A stretch of 64,000 bases of DNA from Cladocopium goreaui. Its lineage: Eukaryota; Sar; Dinophyceae; Suessiales; Symbiodiniaceae. The notes beneath the pieces were generated by a model. That model did no database searches. It had not been told where the DNA came from and saw only the letters and a list, made by a program, of their open reading frames with translations. Numbering within the stretch: the first letter of the stretch is position 1; every line of letters begins with the position of its first letter. Location: contig CAMXCT020002369.1 in NCBI GenBank assembly GCA_947184155.2, positions 577,580-641,579 of the forward strand, written 5' to 3'. This document shows, in pieces, positions 11,553 through 25,087 of the stretch. Made by a program: the position numbers and the translations under genes.

Positions 11553-11651
11553 TCAAGACAGGGGATGTGTTGGATGAGGTGAGAGCTCAACAACAGCTTT
11601 CTTGGCTGCCTCGTTCATGGCGCCTCCCATAGCGCCCATCATGCTAGCCAT
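11553..11651 (-). pseudogene. Truncated 71-residue gene, A/B junction
   Basis: The first 20 codons of the array gene, MASMMGAMGGAMNEAAKKAV, are kept with the upstream acceptor-like tract. After that the frame runs through the duplication junction into unit-end sequence and stops after 12 unrelated codons (VELSPHPTHPLS). It is a by-product of the 5.27-kb tandem duplication. It could be transcribed because its upstream region equals that of copy 5, but a functional product is unlikely. Confidence 0.75.
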
Positions 11652-13813
11652 TCTGAATCGACAAGGTAGCGAGAGAAAGCAAGGCGAGAATGCTGAAGCA
11701 AAGCGGCTTCACCGGGACTCTGTGATTTGGGGTCAAAAAAGACAAATCATAACATTTGCCATCCTTGAATTTCCATCTTCTGCTTACAAGTTCACTGGGT
11801 TTTTTCTTAGTCTGTTTTCCTTCGCTCAGTGTTTCATACTTGCTACTTATTAGTTTCTGTCACTATATGTTATATGCCATAGAGGAAGATGCCATAGAGG
11901 AAGATGCATGCTACAGCAAAGGTCAGCGCTGAAAGCAATCGCCGAGACTTTTCTTCCATCTTGTCGCAATTGAATCAATGTCAAGCACTCATGCTTATAC
12001 ACCGGTGACTCGTGACCATTCCAACGGCCAAAGCAGCACAGGAAGAGCGTGAACGACACTGAGGGACACTAGCTAATAAAGCTTTTGCTGTACAAGACAG
12101 GATCATGTGAAAGGGGCTGCAAATGATAGCCATCTGGAAGATGGCAAGTGAGCAACTGGGGCAACTAATGCTACCAATATCACACGTGCCACACTTGCTG
12201 CTTTGAAGCGCAATGGGAAACGAACGGCAAACAGCCGAAGAGTGAAACTTTGAAACTTGGATGCTTCCAGGATCAGAACGGTGACTTGCTCCAGGCCGCA
12301 GCTACACCACGTGAGGAACCAAGTCCACCAGTCCTGGCCAACTTTCGTGGCGTGAAAATTTTGGAGCCAACATCCCAGTGGATGGTTTTTCTCATTTCAG
12401 TTTTGTTTGCGAAAACCGCGGCATCGCCTGGAACTGCGCAAAAAATTCTTATGCTCTTCAACCCAAGCCTCAACGCCTAACTCCGTGATAAATATGATAC
12501 TTGCTGACACTTGGTAGATTAGCAAACTATAATCAATTCCACGGCGTGTTCCAATCTTTTCATAATTTCATGTGACAAGTCGACATGTGGGCCTCCTGCT
12601 CGCTGCAGCTGGCAGCACCCTTCACCTTCGGCTCCGCTTGTCGCAAGTGATTCACAGAAAACGCACAAATCAATGCGGGGGTGTCCAGAAAACGTTGGTA
12701 TGAATCACCTAACAAGATATGTGATACATGTACAGTATATATATATTATTTACTTATTTGTTTAATTAATTAATTTATTTATTGTTTATTTATCTATTTA
12801 TTTATTTATATATATATTCCAACATGATCATATAATAGGGATTAGTCCCAGGACTAACAAAGGTTTCCTCAGAAAAAATGGGGTCCTTGGTGGCGCCGCC
12901 CCAGTGATGCGTATTGCTTTATAACCCAGTTTGAGTATGTAGTTCATGTAGTTCGATATATCATAAACCCTAATTGTTAAAGTTATAAGTTATAAGACAA
13001 TTTAGCTAACGAACTGGGGCTCCATCTTGTAGGAATATCCTGCAAGATTGATGATTCCAGTCGAACAGATTTAAGTTAATCAGCCAACAAACATAAGTGC
13101 GGGGGGAAGGCAATAACATGAACACAGCCCAAAGGGTTGGCTGAGATTTGTTTCGGGTTATCTTTGAACATCACCTAAACGGATTAGCCTTGCAGAGTAA
13201 GATCTCAATATATCTCAATCAATAGGTGGTTGAATTCTGCTGAAAAATTGGACATTCATAGAACCACCCGAAACTTGGGTTCGAAACATGACTTCACCGC
13301 AGTTCAGACTGTCAGTAGTTGTAGCAACTGGCCAACCCAAAATAGTTATCTGATGTTATCTAAACATATCTAAACAATCTAAACTGAAAAAAATGGTACC
13401 CTTTCACCCTTTCCCCTAAAAAACACTGGGGATGTATCCATGGCGCTTAACTCGGTCGCCCCATGGGTCCATGGCCGGTCCATGGCCTCCTTGCGCAGCA
13501 CCTTGTGGGGATTTCAACCATGTGGAGACCGGAAAGGCGACAAAATACCCTGCGAAGTGGCAATAATCCAATAATCATCTGCAATCTACAACAAATCGAA
13601 AAAAAATGGTTTTAAAAATAGTGGTCCCAATAAAAACATGTTGTCCCCAACCCGAACGTTGCAGCATGTCCTACGAAGATCTGTGGTGGGCCATGCTAAA
13701 ACTGTGATGTTGAAACTCATGCTTAACCCATCGGATTTGGGGTGCCACGTTTTTTGGGCAAGTCCGTAGGTGCAACGGTCAGAGCACATGGCTTCAGGTA
13801 ATGCCACTTCTGG

Positions 13814-13846
<33 letters not shown>

Positions 13847-16800
13847 ATTATATATATATGTTATATATATATGTTATATATATATGTTATATATTATATA
13901 TATATATATGTTATATATATATATTATATATATGTTATATATATATATATTATATATATGTTATATATATATTATAATATTGTATATTGACCTGTATTAA
14001 CTGATTGATGACCATACCGTGTATGGCTACATCATCCAACTTTTGACCCTAGCACAATATTGCTAGTTCAATCAGAAGGCTGCCAGCTGCCACCTCGCTA
14101 TCACTGCTGGCTGCGCCGGTATCACCTCGGGGTGAGCCCCAAGGTCCAACCCACAGCATGGAGATGTTCGGATTTACCCTGCAACAAGTGCAAGTACGTT
14201 GCGAAAAACAAAAAAGTAAGACTTAGGCACATTTTATTGGGGCAAGCACTTGAAGCCTTCAAACCCCATGGGTTTGTATGTGTAATCAAAGTGTAGAGGT
14301 CGAAATTCCCTGTTACAAATACTCGAAAAGATTAAAAAGACAAGTCCAGAGAAGGGACAGAGAAAGAGAAAGAGTTCTCAAGAGAGGAGGAGAGAAGAGA
14401 GGAGTCACGAAAAGAAAGGAGAAGAAAAGAAAAAGAGGAGTCAAGAGAAGAGAAAGAGGAATCAAGGGAAGAGAAGCGAACGAGTAGTCAACTGTCAAGA
14501 CCTCCTGACACTTCCACCCCAGGCTCGGCTGGGTATTGCTGGTATATTCCAGCTTTCGGGTGCCAAGTTTTTCATAATGGGGTTGCTTGAATGACGGAAT
14601 CGTTGCAAGAAATTTCAAAGGAATATTGAGACTTTGCTGAGAGCTACAGGGACTCCAAGACAAATGTCCTTCCAACGCTGGACAGAAACCAACTTGACCT
14701 TGCCCCTCATGTCTGAGCTCGCAACCAAGGAGACTTTCAGGCCCAAGATCGGCCATGTCTCCCCCCAGCATTTTGAAGCCCTGCACATATCTACATGTTT
14801 GTGCAAAGCAGGAGCGTCCAAGAATAGCACGCACTTCCCACTTGAATTCATAAATGCTCCTCCGGTTGACAGGTTGACAGCCAGGAATTGGCTGATGTTC
14901 GCTATGAACATGTGAATCTGCGCATTCCCATCATGGACAACACCGCACCTCAAGCAGGTCTGCGAAGGCCTAAGCTGAAGCTGTACAGGTCAGAACACAA
15001 AAAGAATACACTAGAAAGTCAAGGGCACGTTGACTGCAAAGAATGTCTTTGTTTTTTTGGGCATGATTCACAAATAAGATTCTCTTCACCAGAAACGTTT
15101 GTCAACTTCGTGGACTGCTCTCCTGATTTCAATGTGTGGATGACGTGTCCTTTTTCAAGCTGCCTTGTCGTCCACTTGGACCGTCATGATCAGGTCCTTG
15201 GTCCATTTTTGCAAACCGAGCTGAAAGGACTAGAAGGGCCATCCGGCCTATCATAGACAACACGTTTAGGCTCAGGCTCCACATGACTAAAACCCAACAT
15301 TTTGCCCAAGTAGTTAGGCTGAAAGACTGCAACCATTGCAACTGAGGCATGAAGCACTCTTGAAACAAAAACTATCCATAAACTCCACAAATGTTGTTCA
15401 AAAGCAGAGTCCAAGGAAATGTAAAGAGGATGCTGAGGGACAACCAGAAGCCGAGGCAGCAACCCAGCAAGTGCCACTGCAGTGCCCCACCGGCAACACA
15501 AAGAATACTTGGAGCCCAAAGTGCTGTGGCAAGTACCGTGAAGCGACAGATCTCCACCGAGTTGGCTCTCCCAGAGGCTTCCCACTGCCCCCAGGGATGA
15601 GCCGATAGTGGTCATATCATCCTTTTGAACAGCCACTGGGATGCCATGGAAGAGTGATGACCTGCTGGGTGATCATCCTTGCGTATATTATGCATTGCAA
15701 GCAAATTGAAACCATATATCATATAAACATTATAAACCATGTCCATCCCCTTTTTTAATGGGAACAGCAAGCGTATAACAAGCTCGGAGGCCCACCTGAC
15801 CCAATAGGATACCCCATTCCATCGTTGCATCCTCATTTCCCCTATCTGATGGACATGTTTCATGGCCCCTTGAGACACCGCCACACACGAAATCTCCACA
15901 GCAGGGATGCCTTCCTTTTTCCGCACACCATCACGACCATCACCTCTTCGACGCACGGATGTTGCACCTGGTAGATGTTGACTTTGCCACTGTTCAAAGC
16001 TCGAAGGAGTGAAATGGCTGTGTCTGACGATGGGGAATACATGGTATGCCCATAAAATGTCCATGAATAAAAGAACAAATGATGAGCAAACAGTGGATTT
16101 GGGCCCTGGTGAAACAACCTAAAAGAGCAGCATCGTTTTTTGCGCTCACTCGCGTTATCTTCTTTGTTCACCTGAGTTCTGGAGCAACTGCATTCCTGCA
16201 ATGAGTGTCCCAACTTGCAAGTGTGAATCTCCTTTTCCAAGAAAAATCATCCAGTAATATCCAGTAATCATCCAATCAAGCCATCGATCGATTCAAAAAT
16301 CAGTACTATTTTTTCGTGGGTTAGTCTCAAGATAGATGATACAGTTGCAATTTCTGCCACGTTCATAGGGCAAAATGATGACAAACGGATCAATTTTGGC
16401 ATGACAACCCCACATCGACCAAGTGCCCCGACGCAGTCTGTGTTTCCTGGCGGAAAGAAGGGACCATGGGCGTTGGCTCAGGTCTGGGAAATCACCAAGA
16501 TCAGTGGATTGTTTTCTTGCGGAAAATCTGAAGGAAACCAAGGTGTTTTTTTGCCATCAAAATTTAGGGTTTCCTCTTGATCTTCCCAAAGGATTTCCCG
16601 AAAGATTCCGAGTCTGGGACACCTGAAAGTAGAGATGGGCTCGTCCAGAAAGTAAGGTGTCTTTGCGCCCGAAATGGCCATCAAATCATATGGGACTGGA
16701 AAATGATGCACTATTTTTGGCCAAAGCATGCCAAAGCCAAATGGGAGTACAACAGTATAACTGTATAACTATCACCACCCAACCAACCATCTTCCAGTCG

Positions 16801-16863
16801 CCAACCTCATTGGTGCTGCGGGCCTCAAGACAGGGGATGTGTTGGATGAGGTGAGAGCTCAAC
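11592..16863. repeat. Large tandem unit B (5,272 bp)
   Basis: Direct copy of unit A. It opens with the truncated 71-residue gene and carries the same order of landmarks. It lacks a net 52 bp present in A near 6960, which breaks the 140-codon minus frame. It has two copies of a 15-bp repeat (GCCATAGAGGAAGAT) near 11876 where A has one. The right two thirds are almost base-for-base the same as A. Confidence 0.85.
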
Positions 16864-16923
16864 AACAGCTTTCTTGGCTGCCTCGTTCATGGCGCCTCCC
16901 ATAGCGCCCATCATGCTAGCCAT
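16825..16923 (-). pseudogene. Truncated 71-residue gene, B/C junction
   Basis: Same 32-codon chimera as at 11553-11651: 20 genuine codons then 12 from the unit end. The junction sequence is unchanged, showing that all units derive from one original breakpoint by later unequal exchange. Confidence 0.75.
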
Positions 16924-19900
16924 TCTGAATCGACAAGGTAGCGAGAGAAAGCAAGGCGAGAATGCTGAAGCAAAGCGGCTTCACCGGGACTCTGTGATTT
17001 GGGGTCAAAAAAGACAAATCATAACATTTGCCATCCTTGAATTTCCATCTTCTGCTTACAAGTTCACTGGGTTTTTTCTTAGTCTGTTTTCCTTCGCTCA
17101 GTGTTTCATACTTGCTACTTATTAGTTTCTGTCACTATATGCCATAGAGGAAGATGCCATAGAGGAAGATGCCATAGAGGAAGATGCATGCTACAGCAAA
17201 GGTCAGCGCTGAAAGCAATCGCCGAGACTTTTCTTCCATCTTGTCGCAATTGAATCAATGTCAAGCACTCATGCTTATACACTGGTGACTCGTGACCATT
17301 CCAACGGCCAAAGCAGCACAGGAAGAGCGTGAACGACACTGAGGGACACTAGCTAATAAAGCTTTTGCTGTACAAGACAGGATCATGTGAAAGGGGCTGC
17401 AAATGATAGCCATCTGGAAGATGGCAAGTGAGCAACTGGGGCAACTAATGCTACCAATATCACACGTGCCACACTTGCTGCTTTGAAGCGCAATGGGAAA
17501 CGAACGGCAAACAGCCGAAGAGTGAAACTTTGAAACTTGGATGCTTCCAGGATCAGAACGGTGACTTGCTCCAGGCCGCAGCTACACCACGTGAGGAACC
17601 AAGTCCACCAGTCCTGGCCAACTTTCGTGGCGTGAAAATTTTGGAGCCAACATCCCAGTGGATGGTTTTTCTCATTTCAGTTTTGTTTGCGAAAACCGCG
17701 GCATCGCCTGGAACTGCGCAAAAATTTCTTATGCTCTTCAACCCAAGCCTCAACGCCTAACTCCGTGATAAATATGATACTTGCTGACACTTGGTAGATT
17801 AGCAAACTATAATCAATTCCATGCGTGTTCCAATCTTTTCATAATTTCATGTGACAAGTCGACATGTGGGCCTCCTGCTCGCTGCAGCTGGCAGCACCCT
17901 TCACCTTCGGCTCCGCTTGTCGCAAGTGATTCACAGAAAACGCACAAATCAATGCGGGGGTGTCCAGAAAACGGTGGTATGAATCACCTAACAAGATATG
18001 TGATACATGTACAGTATATATATATATATTATTTACTTATTTGTTTAATTAATTTATTTATTGTTTGTTTGTTTAGTTATTTATTATTTATTTATCTATT
18101 TATTTATTTATATGTATTCCAACATGATCATATAATAGGGATTAGTCCCAGGACTAACAAAGGTTTCCTCAGAAAAAATGGGGTCCTTGGTGGCGCCCCC
18201 GCCCCAGTGATGCGTATTGCTTTATAACCCAGTTTGAGTATGTAGTTCATGTAGTTCGATATATCATAAACCCTAATTGTTAAAGTTATAAGTTATAAGA
18301 CAATTTAGCTAACGAACTGGGGCTCCACCTTGTAGGAATATCCTGCAAGATTGATGATTCCAGTCGAACAGATTTAAGTTAATCAGCCAACAAACATAAG
18401 TGCGGTGGGAAGGCAATAACATGAACACGGCCCAAAGGGTTGGCTGAGATTTGTTTCGGGTTATCTTTGAACACCACCTAAACGGATCAGCCTTGCAGAG
18501 TAAGATCTCAATATATCTCAATCAATAGGTGGTTGAATTCTGCTGAAAAATTGGACATTCATAGAACCACCCGAAACTTGGGTTCGAAACATGACTTCAC
18601 CGCAGTTCAGACTGTCAGTAGTTGTAGGTAGTTGTAGCAACTGGCCAACCCAAAATAGTTATCTAATGTTATCTAAACATATCTAAACAATCTAAACTGA
18701 AAAAAATGGTACCCTTTCACCCTTTCCCTTAAAAAACACGGGGGATGTATCCATGGCGCTTAACTCGGTCGCCCCATGGGTCGGCGACATCCCATGGCCT
18801 CCTCGGGCGGCACCTTGTGGGGATTTCAACCATGTGAAAAACCGGAAAGTCGACAAAATACCCCGCGAAGTGGCAATAATCCAATAATCATCTGCAATCT
18901 ACAACAAATCAAAAAAAAAATGATTTTGAAAATAGTCGTCCCAATAAAAACATGTTGGCCCCAACCCGAACGTTGCAGCATGTCCTACGAAGATCTGTGG
19001 TGTGCCATGCTAAAACTGTGATGTTGAAACTCATGCTTAACCCATCGGATTTGGGGTGCCACGTTTTTTGGGCAAGTCCGTATGTGCAACTGTCAGAGCA
19101 CATGGTTTCAGGTAATGCCACCTATAATGGCTATGTATTATATAATATTATACATTATGGGTAGATCATCCATAAAAATTATGAGTAATTCCTTTTCTGG
19201 CTATATATTATATAATATTATATATTGACCCGTATTAACTGATTGATGACCATAGCGTGTATGGGTACATCATCCAACTTTTGACCCTAGCACAATATTG
19301 CTATTTCAATCAGAAGGCTGCCAGCTGCCACCTCGCTATCACTGCTGGCTGCGCCGGTATCACCTCGGGGTGAGCCCCAAGGTCCAACCCGCAGCATGGA
19401 GATGTTCGCATTTAACCTGCAACAATTGCAAGTACGTTGCAAAAAAAAAGTAAGACTTAGGCACATTTTATTGGGGCAAGCACTTGAAGCCTTCAAACCC
19501 CATGGGTTTGTATGTGTAATCAAAGTGTAGAGGTCGAATTTCCCTGTTACAAACACTCGAAGAGATTAAAAAGACAAGTCCAGAGAGGGGACAGAGAAAG
19601 AGAAAGAGTTCTCAAGAGAGGAGGAGAGAAGAGAGGAGTCACGAAAGTGTAGGAGAAGAAAAGAAAAAGAGGAGTCAAGAGAAGAGAAAGAGGAATCAAG
19701 GGAAGAGAAGCGAACGAGTAGTCAACTGTCAAGACCTCCTGACACTTCCAGCACGGACTCGGCTGGGTATTACTGGTATATTCCAGCTTTCGGGTGCCAA
19801 GTTTAGACCCATGAGGTGGGCAGGCAATTCTTGTTGTTTGGATTCGGTGTTCATGATGGGGTTGCTTGAATGACGGAATCGTTTCAAGAAATTTCAAAGG

Positions 19901-22136
19901 AATATTGAGACTTTGCTGAGAGCTACAGGGACTCCAAGACAAATGTCCTTCCAGCGCTGGACAGAAACCAACTTGACCTTGCCCCTCCTGTCTGAGCTCG
20001 CAACCGGGCCGAAGATCAGCCATGTCTCCCCCCAGCATTTTGAAGCCCTGCACATATCTACATGTTTGTGCAAAGCAGGAGCGTCCAAGAATAGCACGCA
20101 CTTCCCACTTGAATTCATAAATGCTCCTCCGGTTAACAGGTTGACAGCCAGGAATGGGCTGATGTTCGCTATGAACATGTGAATCTGCGCATTCCCATCA
20201 TGGACAACACCGCACCTCAAGCAGGTCTGCGAAGGCCTAAGCTGAAGCTGTACAGATCAGAACACAAAAAGAATACACTAGAAAGTCAAGGGCACGTTGA
20301 CTGCAAAGAATGTCTTTGTTTTTTTGGCATGATTCACAAATAAGATTCTCTTCACCAGAAACGTTTGTCAACTTCGTGGACTGCTCTCCTGATTTCAATG
20401 TGTGGATGACGTGTCCTTTTTCAAGCTGCCTTGTCGTCCACTTGCACCGTCATGATCAGGTCCTTGGTCCATTTTTGCAAACCGAGCTAGAAGGACTAGA
20501 AGGGCCATCCGGCCTATCATAGACAACACGTTTAGGCTCAGGCTCCACATGACTAAAACCCAACATTTTGCCCAAGTAGTGGGGAAGGAGACAGAAGTTA
20601 GGCTGAAGGACTGCAACCATTGCAACAGAGGCATGAAGCACTCTTGAAACAAAAACTCCCCATAAACTCCACAAATGTTGTTCAAAAGCAGAGTCCAAGG
20701 AAATGTAAAGAGGATGCTGAGGGATGACCAGAAGCTGAGGCAGCAACCCAGTGCCACTGCAGTGCCCCACCGGCAACACAAAGAATACTTGGAGCCCAAA
20801 GTGCTGTGGCAAGTACCGTGAAGCGACAGATCTCCACCGAGTTGGCTCTCCCAGAGGCTTCCCACTGCCCCCAGGGATGAGCCGATAGTGGTCATATCAT
20901 CCTTTTGAACAGCCACTGGGATGCCATGGAAGAGTGATGACCTGCTGGGTGATCATCCTTGCGTATATTATGCATTGCAAGCAAATTGAAACCATATATC
21001 ATATAAACATTATAAACCATGTCCATCCCCTTTTTTAATGGGAACAGCAAGCGTATAACAAGCTCGGAGGCCCACCTGACCCAATAGGATACCCCATTCC
21101 ATCGTTGCATCCTCATTTCCCCTATCTGATGGACATGTTTCATGGCCCCTTGAGACACCGCCACACACGAAATCTCCACAGCAGGGATGCCTTCCTTTTT
21201 CCGCACACCATCACGACCATCACCTCTTCGACGCACGGATGTTGCACCTGGTAGATGTTGACTTTGCCACTGTTCAAAGCTCGAAGGAGTGAAATGGCTG
21301 TGTCTGAAGATGGGGTCCGGGGTGTACACGGTATGCCCTTAAAATGTCCATGAATAAAAGAACAAATGATGAGCAAACAGTGGATTTGGGCCCTGGTGAA
21401 ACAACCTAAAAGAGCAGCATCGTTTTTTTGCGCTCACTCGCGTTATCTTCTTTGTTCACCTGAGTTCTGGAGCAACTGCATTCCTGCAATGAGTGTCCCG
21501 ACTTGCAAGTGTGAATCTCCTTTTCCAAGAAAAATCATCCAGTAATCATCCAATCAAGCCATCGATCGATTCAAAAAGCAGTACTATTTTTTCGTGGGTT
21601 AGTCTCAAGATAGATGATACAGTTGCAATTTCTGCCACGTTCATAGGGCAAAATGATGACAAACGGATCAATCTTGGGATGACAAGCCCACATCGACCAA
21701 GTGCCCCGACGCAGTCTGTGCTTCCTGGCGTCGGACCATGGGCGTTGGCTCAGGTCTAGGAAATCACCAAGATCAGTGGATTGGTTTGTTGCGGAAAATC
21801 TGAAGGAAACCAAGGTGCTTTTTTACCATCAAAATTTGGGGTTTCCTCTTGATCTTCCCAAAGGATTTCCCGAAAGATTCCGAGTCTGGGACACCTGAAA
21901 TGTAGAGATGGGCTCGTCCGGAAAGTAAGGTCTCTTTGCGCCCGAAATGGCCATCAAATCATAGGGGACTGGAAAATGATGCACTATTTTTGGCCAAAGC
22001 ATGCCAAAGCCAAATGGGAGTACAACAGTGTAACAGTATAACTATCACCACCCAACCAACCATCTTCCAGTCGCCAACCTCATTGGTGCTGCGGGCCTCA
22101 AGACAGGGGATGTGTTGGATGAGGTGAGAGCTCAAC
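16864..22136. repeat. Large tandem unit C (5,273 bp)
   Basis: Third direct copy. It shares the net 52-bp deletion with B and has three copies of the 15-bp repeat near 17146. Unlike A and B, it carries about 49 extra bp near 19806-19854 and an 18-bp insert near 20581, and its (TA)n tract is short (19137-19226) with a different sequence. The purine tract at 19564-19720 is intact. Confidence 0.85.
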
Positions 22137-22196
22137 AACAGCTTTCTTGGCTGCCTCGTTCATGGCGCCGCCCATAGCGCCCATCATGCTAGCCAT
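22098..22196 (-). pseudogene. Truncated 71-residue gene, C/D junction
   Basis: Same chimeric 32-codon frame. One silent change is visible in the genuine part (GCGCCGCCC on the plus strand near 22166 where other units have GCGCCTCCC). Confidence 0.75.
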
Positions 22197-23072
22197 TCTG
22201 AATCGACAAGGTAGCGAGAGAAAGCAAGGCGAGAATGCTGAAGCAAAGCGGCTTCACCGGGACTCTGTGATTTGGGGTCAAAAAAGACAAATCATAACAT
22301 TTGCCATCCTTGAATTTCCATCTTCTGCTTACAAGTTCACTGGGTTTTTTCTTAGTCTGTTTTCCTTCGCTCAGTGTTTCATACTTGCTACTTATTAGTT
22401 TCTGTCACTATATGTTATATGCCATGGAGGAAGATGCATGCTACAGCAAAGGTCAGCACTGAAAGCAATCGCCGAGACTTTTCGTCGATCTTGTCGCAAT
22501 TGAATCAATGTCAAGCACTCTATGCTTATACACGGGTGACTGGTGGCCATTCCAACGGCCAAAGCAGCACAGGAAGAGCGTGAACGACACTGAGGGACAC
22601 TTAGCTAATAAAGCTTTTGCTGTACAAGACAGGATCATGTGAAAGGGGCTGCAAATGATAGCCATCTGGAAGATGGCAAGTGAGCAACTGGGGCAACTAA
22701 TGCTACCAATATCACACGTGCCACACTTGCTGCTTTGAAGCGCAATGGGAAACGAACGGCAAACAGCCGAAGAGTGAAACTTTGAAACTTGGGTGCTTCC
22801 AGGATCAGAACGGTAACTTGCTCCTGGAGCACAGCTACAAGGAACCAAGGAATTGGCAAATGTGGATCCGCACCTTGCGCCGCAGCTACACCACGTGAGG
22901 AACCAAGTCCACCAGTCCTGGCCAACTTTCGTGGCGTGAAAATTTTGGAGCCAACATCCCAGTGGATGGTTTTTCTCATTTCAGTTTTGTTTGCGAAAAC
23001 CGCGGCATCGCCTGGAACTGCGCAAAAATTTCTTATGCTCTTCAACCCAAGCCTCAACGCCTAACTCCGTGA

Positions 23073-23347
23073 GAAATATGATACTTGCTGACACTTGGTA
23101 GATTGGCAAACTATAATCAATTCCACGCGTGTTCCAATCTTTTCATAATTTCATGTGACAAGTCGACATGTGGGCCTCCTGCTCGCTGCAGCTGGCAGCA
23201 CCCTTCGCCTTCGGCTCCGCTTGTCGCAAGTGATTCACAGAAAACGCACAAATCAATGCGGGGGTGTCCAGAAAACGGTGGTATGAATCACCTAACAAGA
23301 TATGTGATACATGTACAGTATATATATATATATTTATTTATTTATTT
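23073..23347 (+). repeat. Flank segment, first copy (about 270 bp)
   Basis: Normal unit sequence from GAAATATGATACTTGC to the TTTA tract. It is repeated directly after the double insertion (25085-25360). In all other units it occurs once. Confidence 0.8.
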
Positions 23348-24319
23348 CCCCGCCTGCCAGGTGAGGGTTGTTAGATTTTATCTAAGTTGCCTGGTCCTCC
23401 TCCTCCTCCTGCCGCCTCCTCCTCCCCTCCTCCTCCTCTCGTTGTCTTCCTCCTCTCGTTGTCCTCCTCGTCCTCCTGCTCAACTGCGACTCGCGATCCA
23501 CAGTGTTCGCTGTCGGACCTCAACCACGACCATCCACGCCCAGTGTTCCCTGCCGGACCTCAACCACGACCATCCACGCCCAGTGTTCCCTGCCGGACCT
23601 CAACCACGACCATCCACGCCCAGTGTTCCCTGCCGGACCTCAACCACGACCATCCACGCCCAGTGTTCTCTGCCGGACCTCAACCACGACCATCCACGCC
23701 CAGTGTTCCCTGCCGGACCTGCCACGCCCAGTGTTCCCTGCCGGACCTCAACCACGACCATCCACGCCCAGTGTTCCCTGCCGGACCTCAACCGCGAGTA
23801 TCCACGCCAAAAGATATGCCACATAGAATGCCAGAAGATATGCCAGATAGAATGTTAGAAGATATGCCAGATAGAATGCCAGAAGGTATGCCAGATAGAA
23901 TGCCAGATAGAATGTCAGCTAGAATGCCAGAAGATATGCCAGATAAAGTGCCAGAATGTTTGCCCGATAGAATGCCAGCAGATTTGCCAGATAATATGCC
24001 AGAAGATATGCTAGATAGAATGCCAGATGGAATGCCAGATTTGCCAGATAATATGCCAGAAGATATGCCAGATAGAATGCCAGATGGAATGCCAGAAGAT
24101 ATGCCAGAACATATGCCAGAAGATATGCCAGAAGATATGCCAGAACATCTGCCAGAAGATAAGAACATCTGCCAGAAGATATGCCAGGTAGAATGCCAGA
24201 AGATATGCCAGATAGAATGCCAGATCGAATGCCAGAAAATATGTCAGATAGAATGCCAGAAGATTTGCCAGTAACAAAATGTATAAATGTCATGGTGGGG
24301 ATCACACGAAGTAAAGTAA
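23348..24319 (+). mobile_element. Modular minisatellite insertion element, copy 1
   Basis: It begins CCCCGCCTGCCAGGTGAGGG, which holds the 13-bp palindrome-like CCTGCCAGG core, then GTTGTTAGATTTTA. A CT-rich leader with CTCCTC blocks follows (about 23396-23490), then about 7 copies of a 40-bp minisatellite with core TGCCGGACCTCAACC (23502-23810). Next come about 35 copies of a 12-bp minisatellite alternating ATGCCAGAAGAT and ATGCCAGATAGA (to about 24270). The right end is ATGTCATGGTGGGGATCACA then CGAAGTAAAGTAA. It lies in the TTTA tract of unit D. Open frames across it (up to 295 codons) simply follow the repeats, so I do not call a gene. Confidence 0.8.
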
Positions 24320-24345
24320 TTATTTTTATTTATTATTTACTTATT

Positions 24346-25087
24346 CCCCACCTGCCAGGTGAGGGTTGCTAGATTTTAACAGAGCTCTTCTCCTCCTCCG
24401 CCTCCTCCGCCTCCTCACCCGCCGCCTCCTCCTCGCAGTCCAGATCCCAGTGGGCACAGCCGGACCTCCACCGCGAGCTCCAGATCCCAGTGGGCACTGC
24501 CGGACCTCAACCGCCAGTTGCAGATCGCAGTGGGCACTGCCGGACCTCGCACTGCCGGACGTCAACCGCGAGCTCCAGATCCCAGTGGGCACTGCCGGAC
24601 CTCAACCGCGAGCTCCAGATCCCAGTGGGCACTGCCGAAACTCAACCGCGACTTCCAGATCGCAGTGGGCACCGCCGGACCTCAACGGGAAGAATGTCAG
24701 AAAAGATGTCAGATAGAATGTCAGAAGATATGCCAGATAGAATGTCAGAAAGAATGTCAGAAAGAATGTCAGAAGATATGCCAGACGGAATGTCAGAAGA
24801 TATGCCAGAAAGAATGTCAGAAGATATGTCAGATAGAATGTCAGAAGATATGCCAGATAGAATGCCAGAAAAAATGTCAGAAGATATGCCAGATAGAATG
24901 TCAGACAGAATGCCAGATAGAATGCCAGAAGATTTGCCAGATAGAATGCCAGAAGATATGCCAGAACATATGCCAGAAGATATGCCAGATAGAATGCCAG
25001 ATAGAATGCCAGAAGATATGTCAGATAGAATGCCAGAAGATTTGCCAGTAAGAAAATGTACAAATGTCATGGTGGGGATCACACGAA
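24346..25087 (+). mobile_element. Modular minisatellite insertion element, copy 2
   Basis: Same left end (CCCCACCTGCCAGGTGAGGG), a shorter CT leader, and about 6 copies of a variant 40-bp repeat sharing only the core TGCCGGACCTCAACCGCGAG. A long 12-bp array follows, mostly ATGTCAGAAGAT and ATGCCAGATAGA, then the same right-end block (ATGGTGGGGATCACACGAA). Its last bases, after CGAA, are missing, and the sequence passes into the duplicated flank through the shared letters GAA. It is separated from copy 1 by 26 bp of AT-rich DNA, so the two lie as a head-to-tail pair. Confidence 0.8.

Larger units (their letters stand above)
6260..11591. repeat. Large tandem unit A (about 5.3 kb)
   Basis: First of five direct repeats. 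Landmarks in order are: 5' part of the 71-residue gene and its upstream region, a 7.0-kb segment with a 140-codon minus frame (7185-6763), a TTTA-rich tract near 7445-7535, a long (TA)n tract (8541-8714), a purine-only tract (9056-9216), and several 60-150-codon minus frames at 9.3-11.5 kb. No stretch of the unit identifies a protein family. The many minus-strand open frames may be exons of an intron-rich gene, but I cannot join them. Units A and B are nearly identical from about 8.3 kb onward, including the whole (TA)n tract, so that duplication is very recent. Confidence 0.85.

Noticed and set aside
23500..23810. CRISPR array
   Set aside because: The 40-bp units are contiguous with no unique spacers. 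The 170-bp, 325-bp and 872-bp arrays also lack repeat-spacer structure, and the genome is eukaryotic in character.
23387..24274. 295-codon frame with MPEDMPDR repeats in the insertion element
   Set aside because: The 40-bp and 12-bp arrays leave all frames open on both strands. The peptide only mirrors the repeat, and copies 2 and 3 do not keep the frame.
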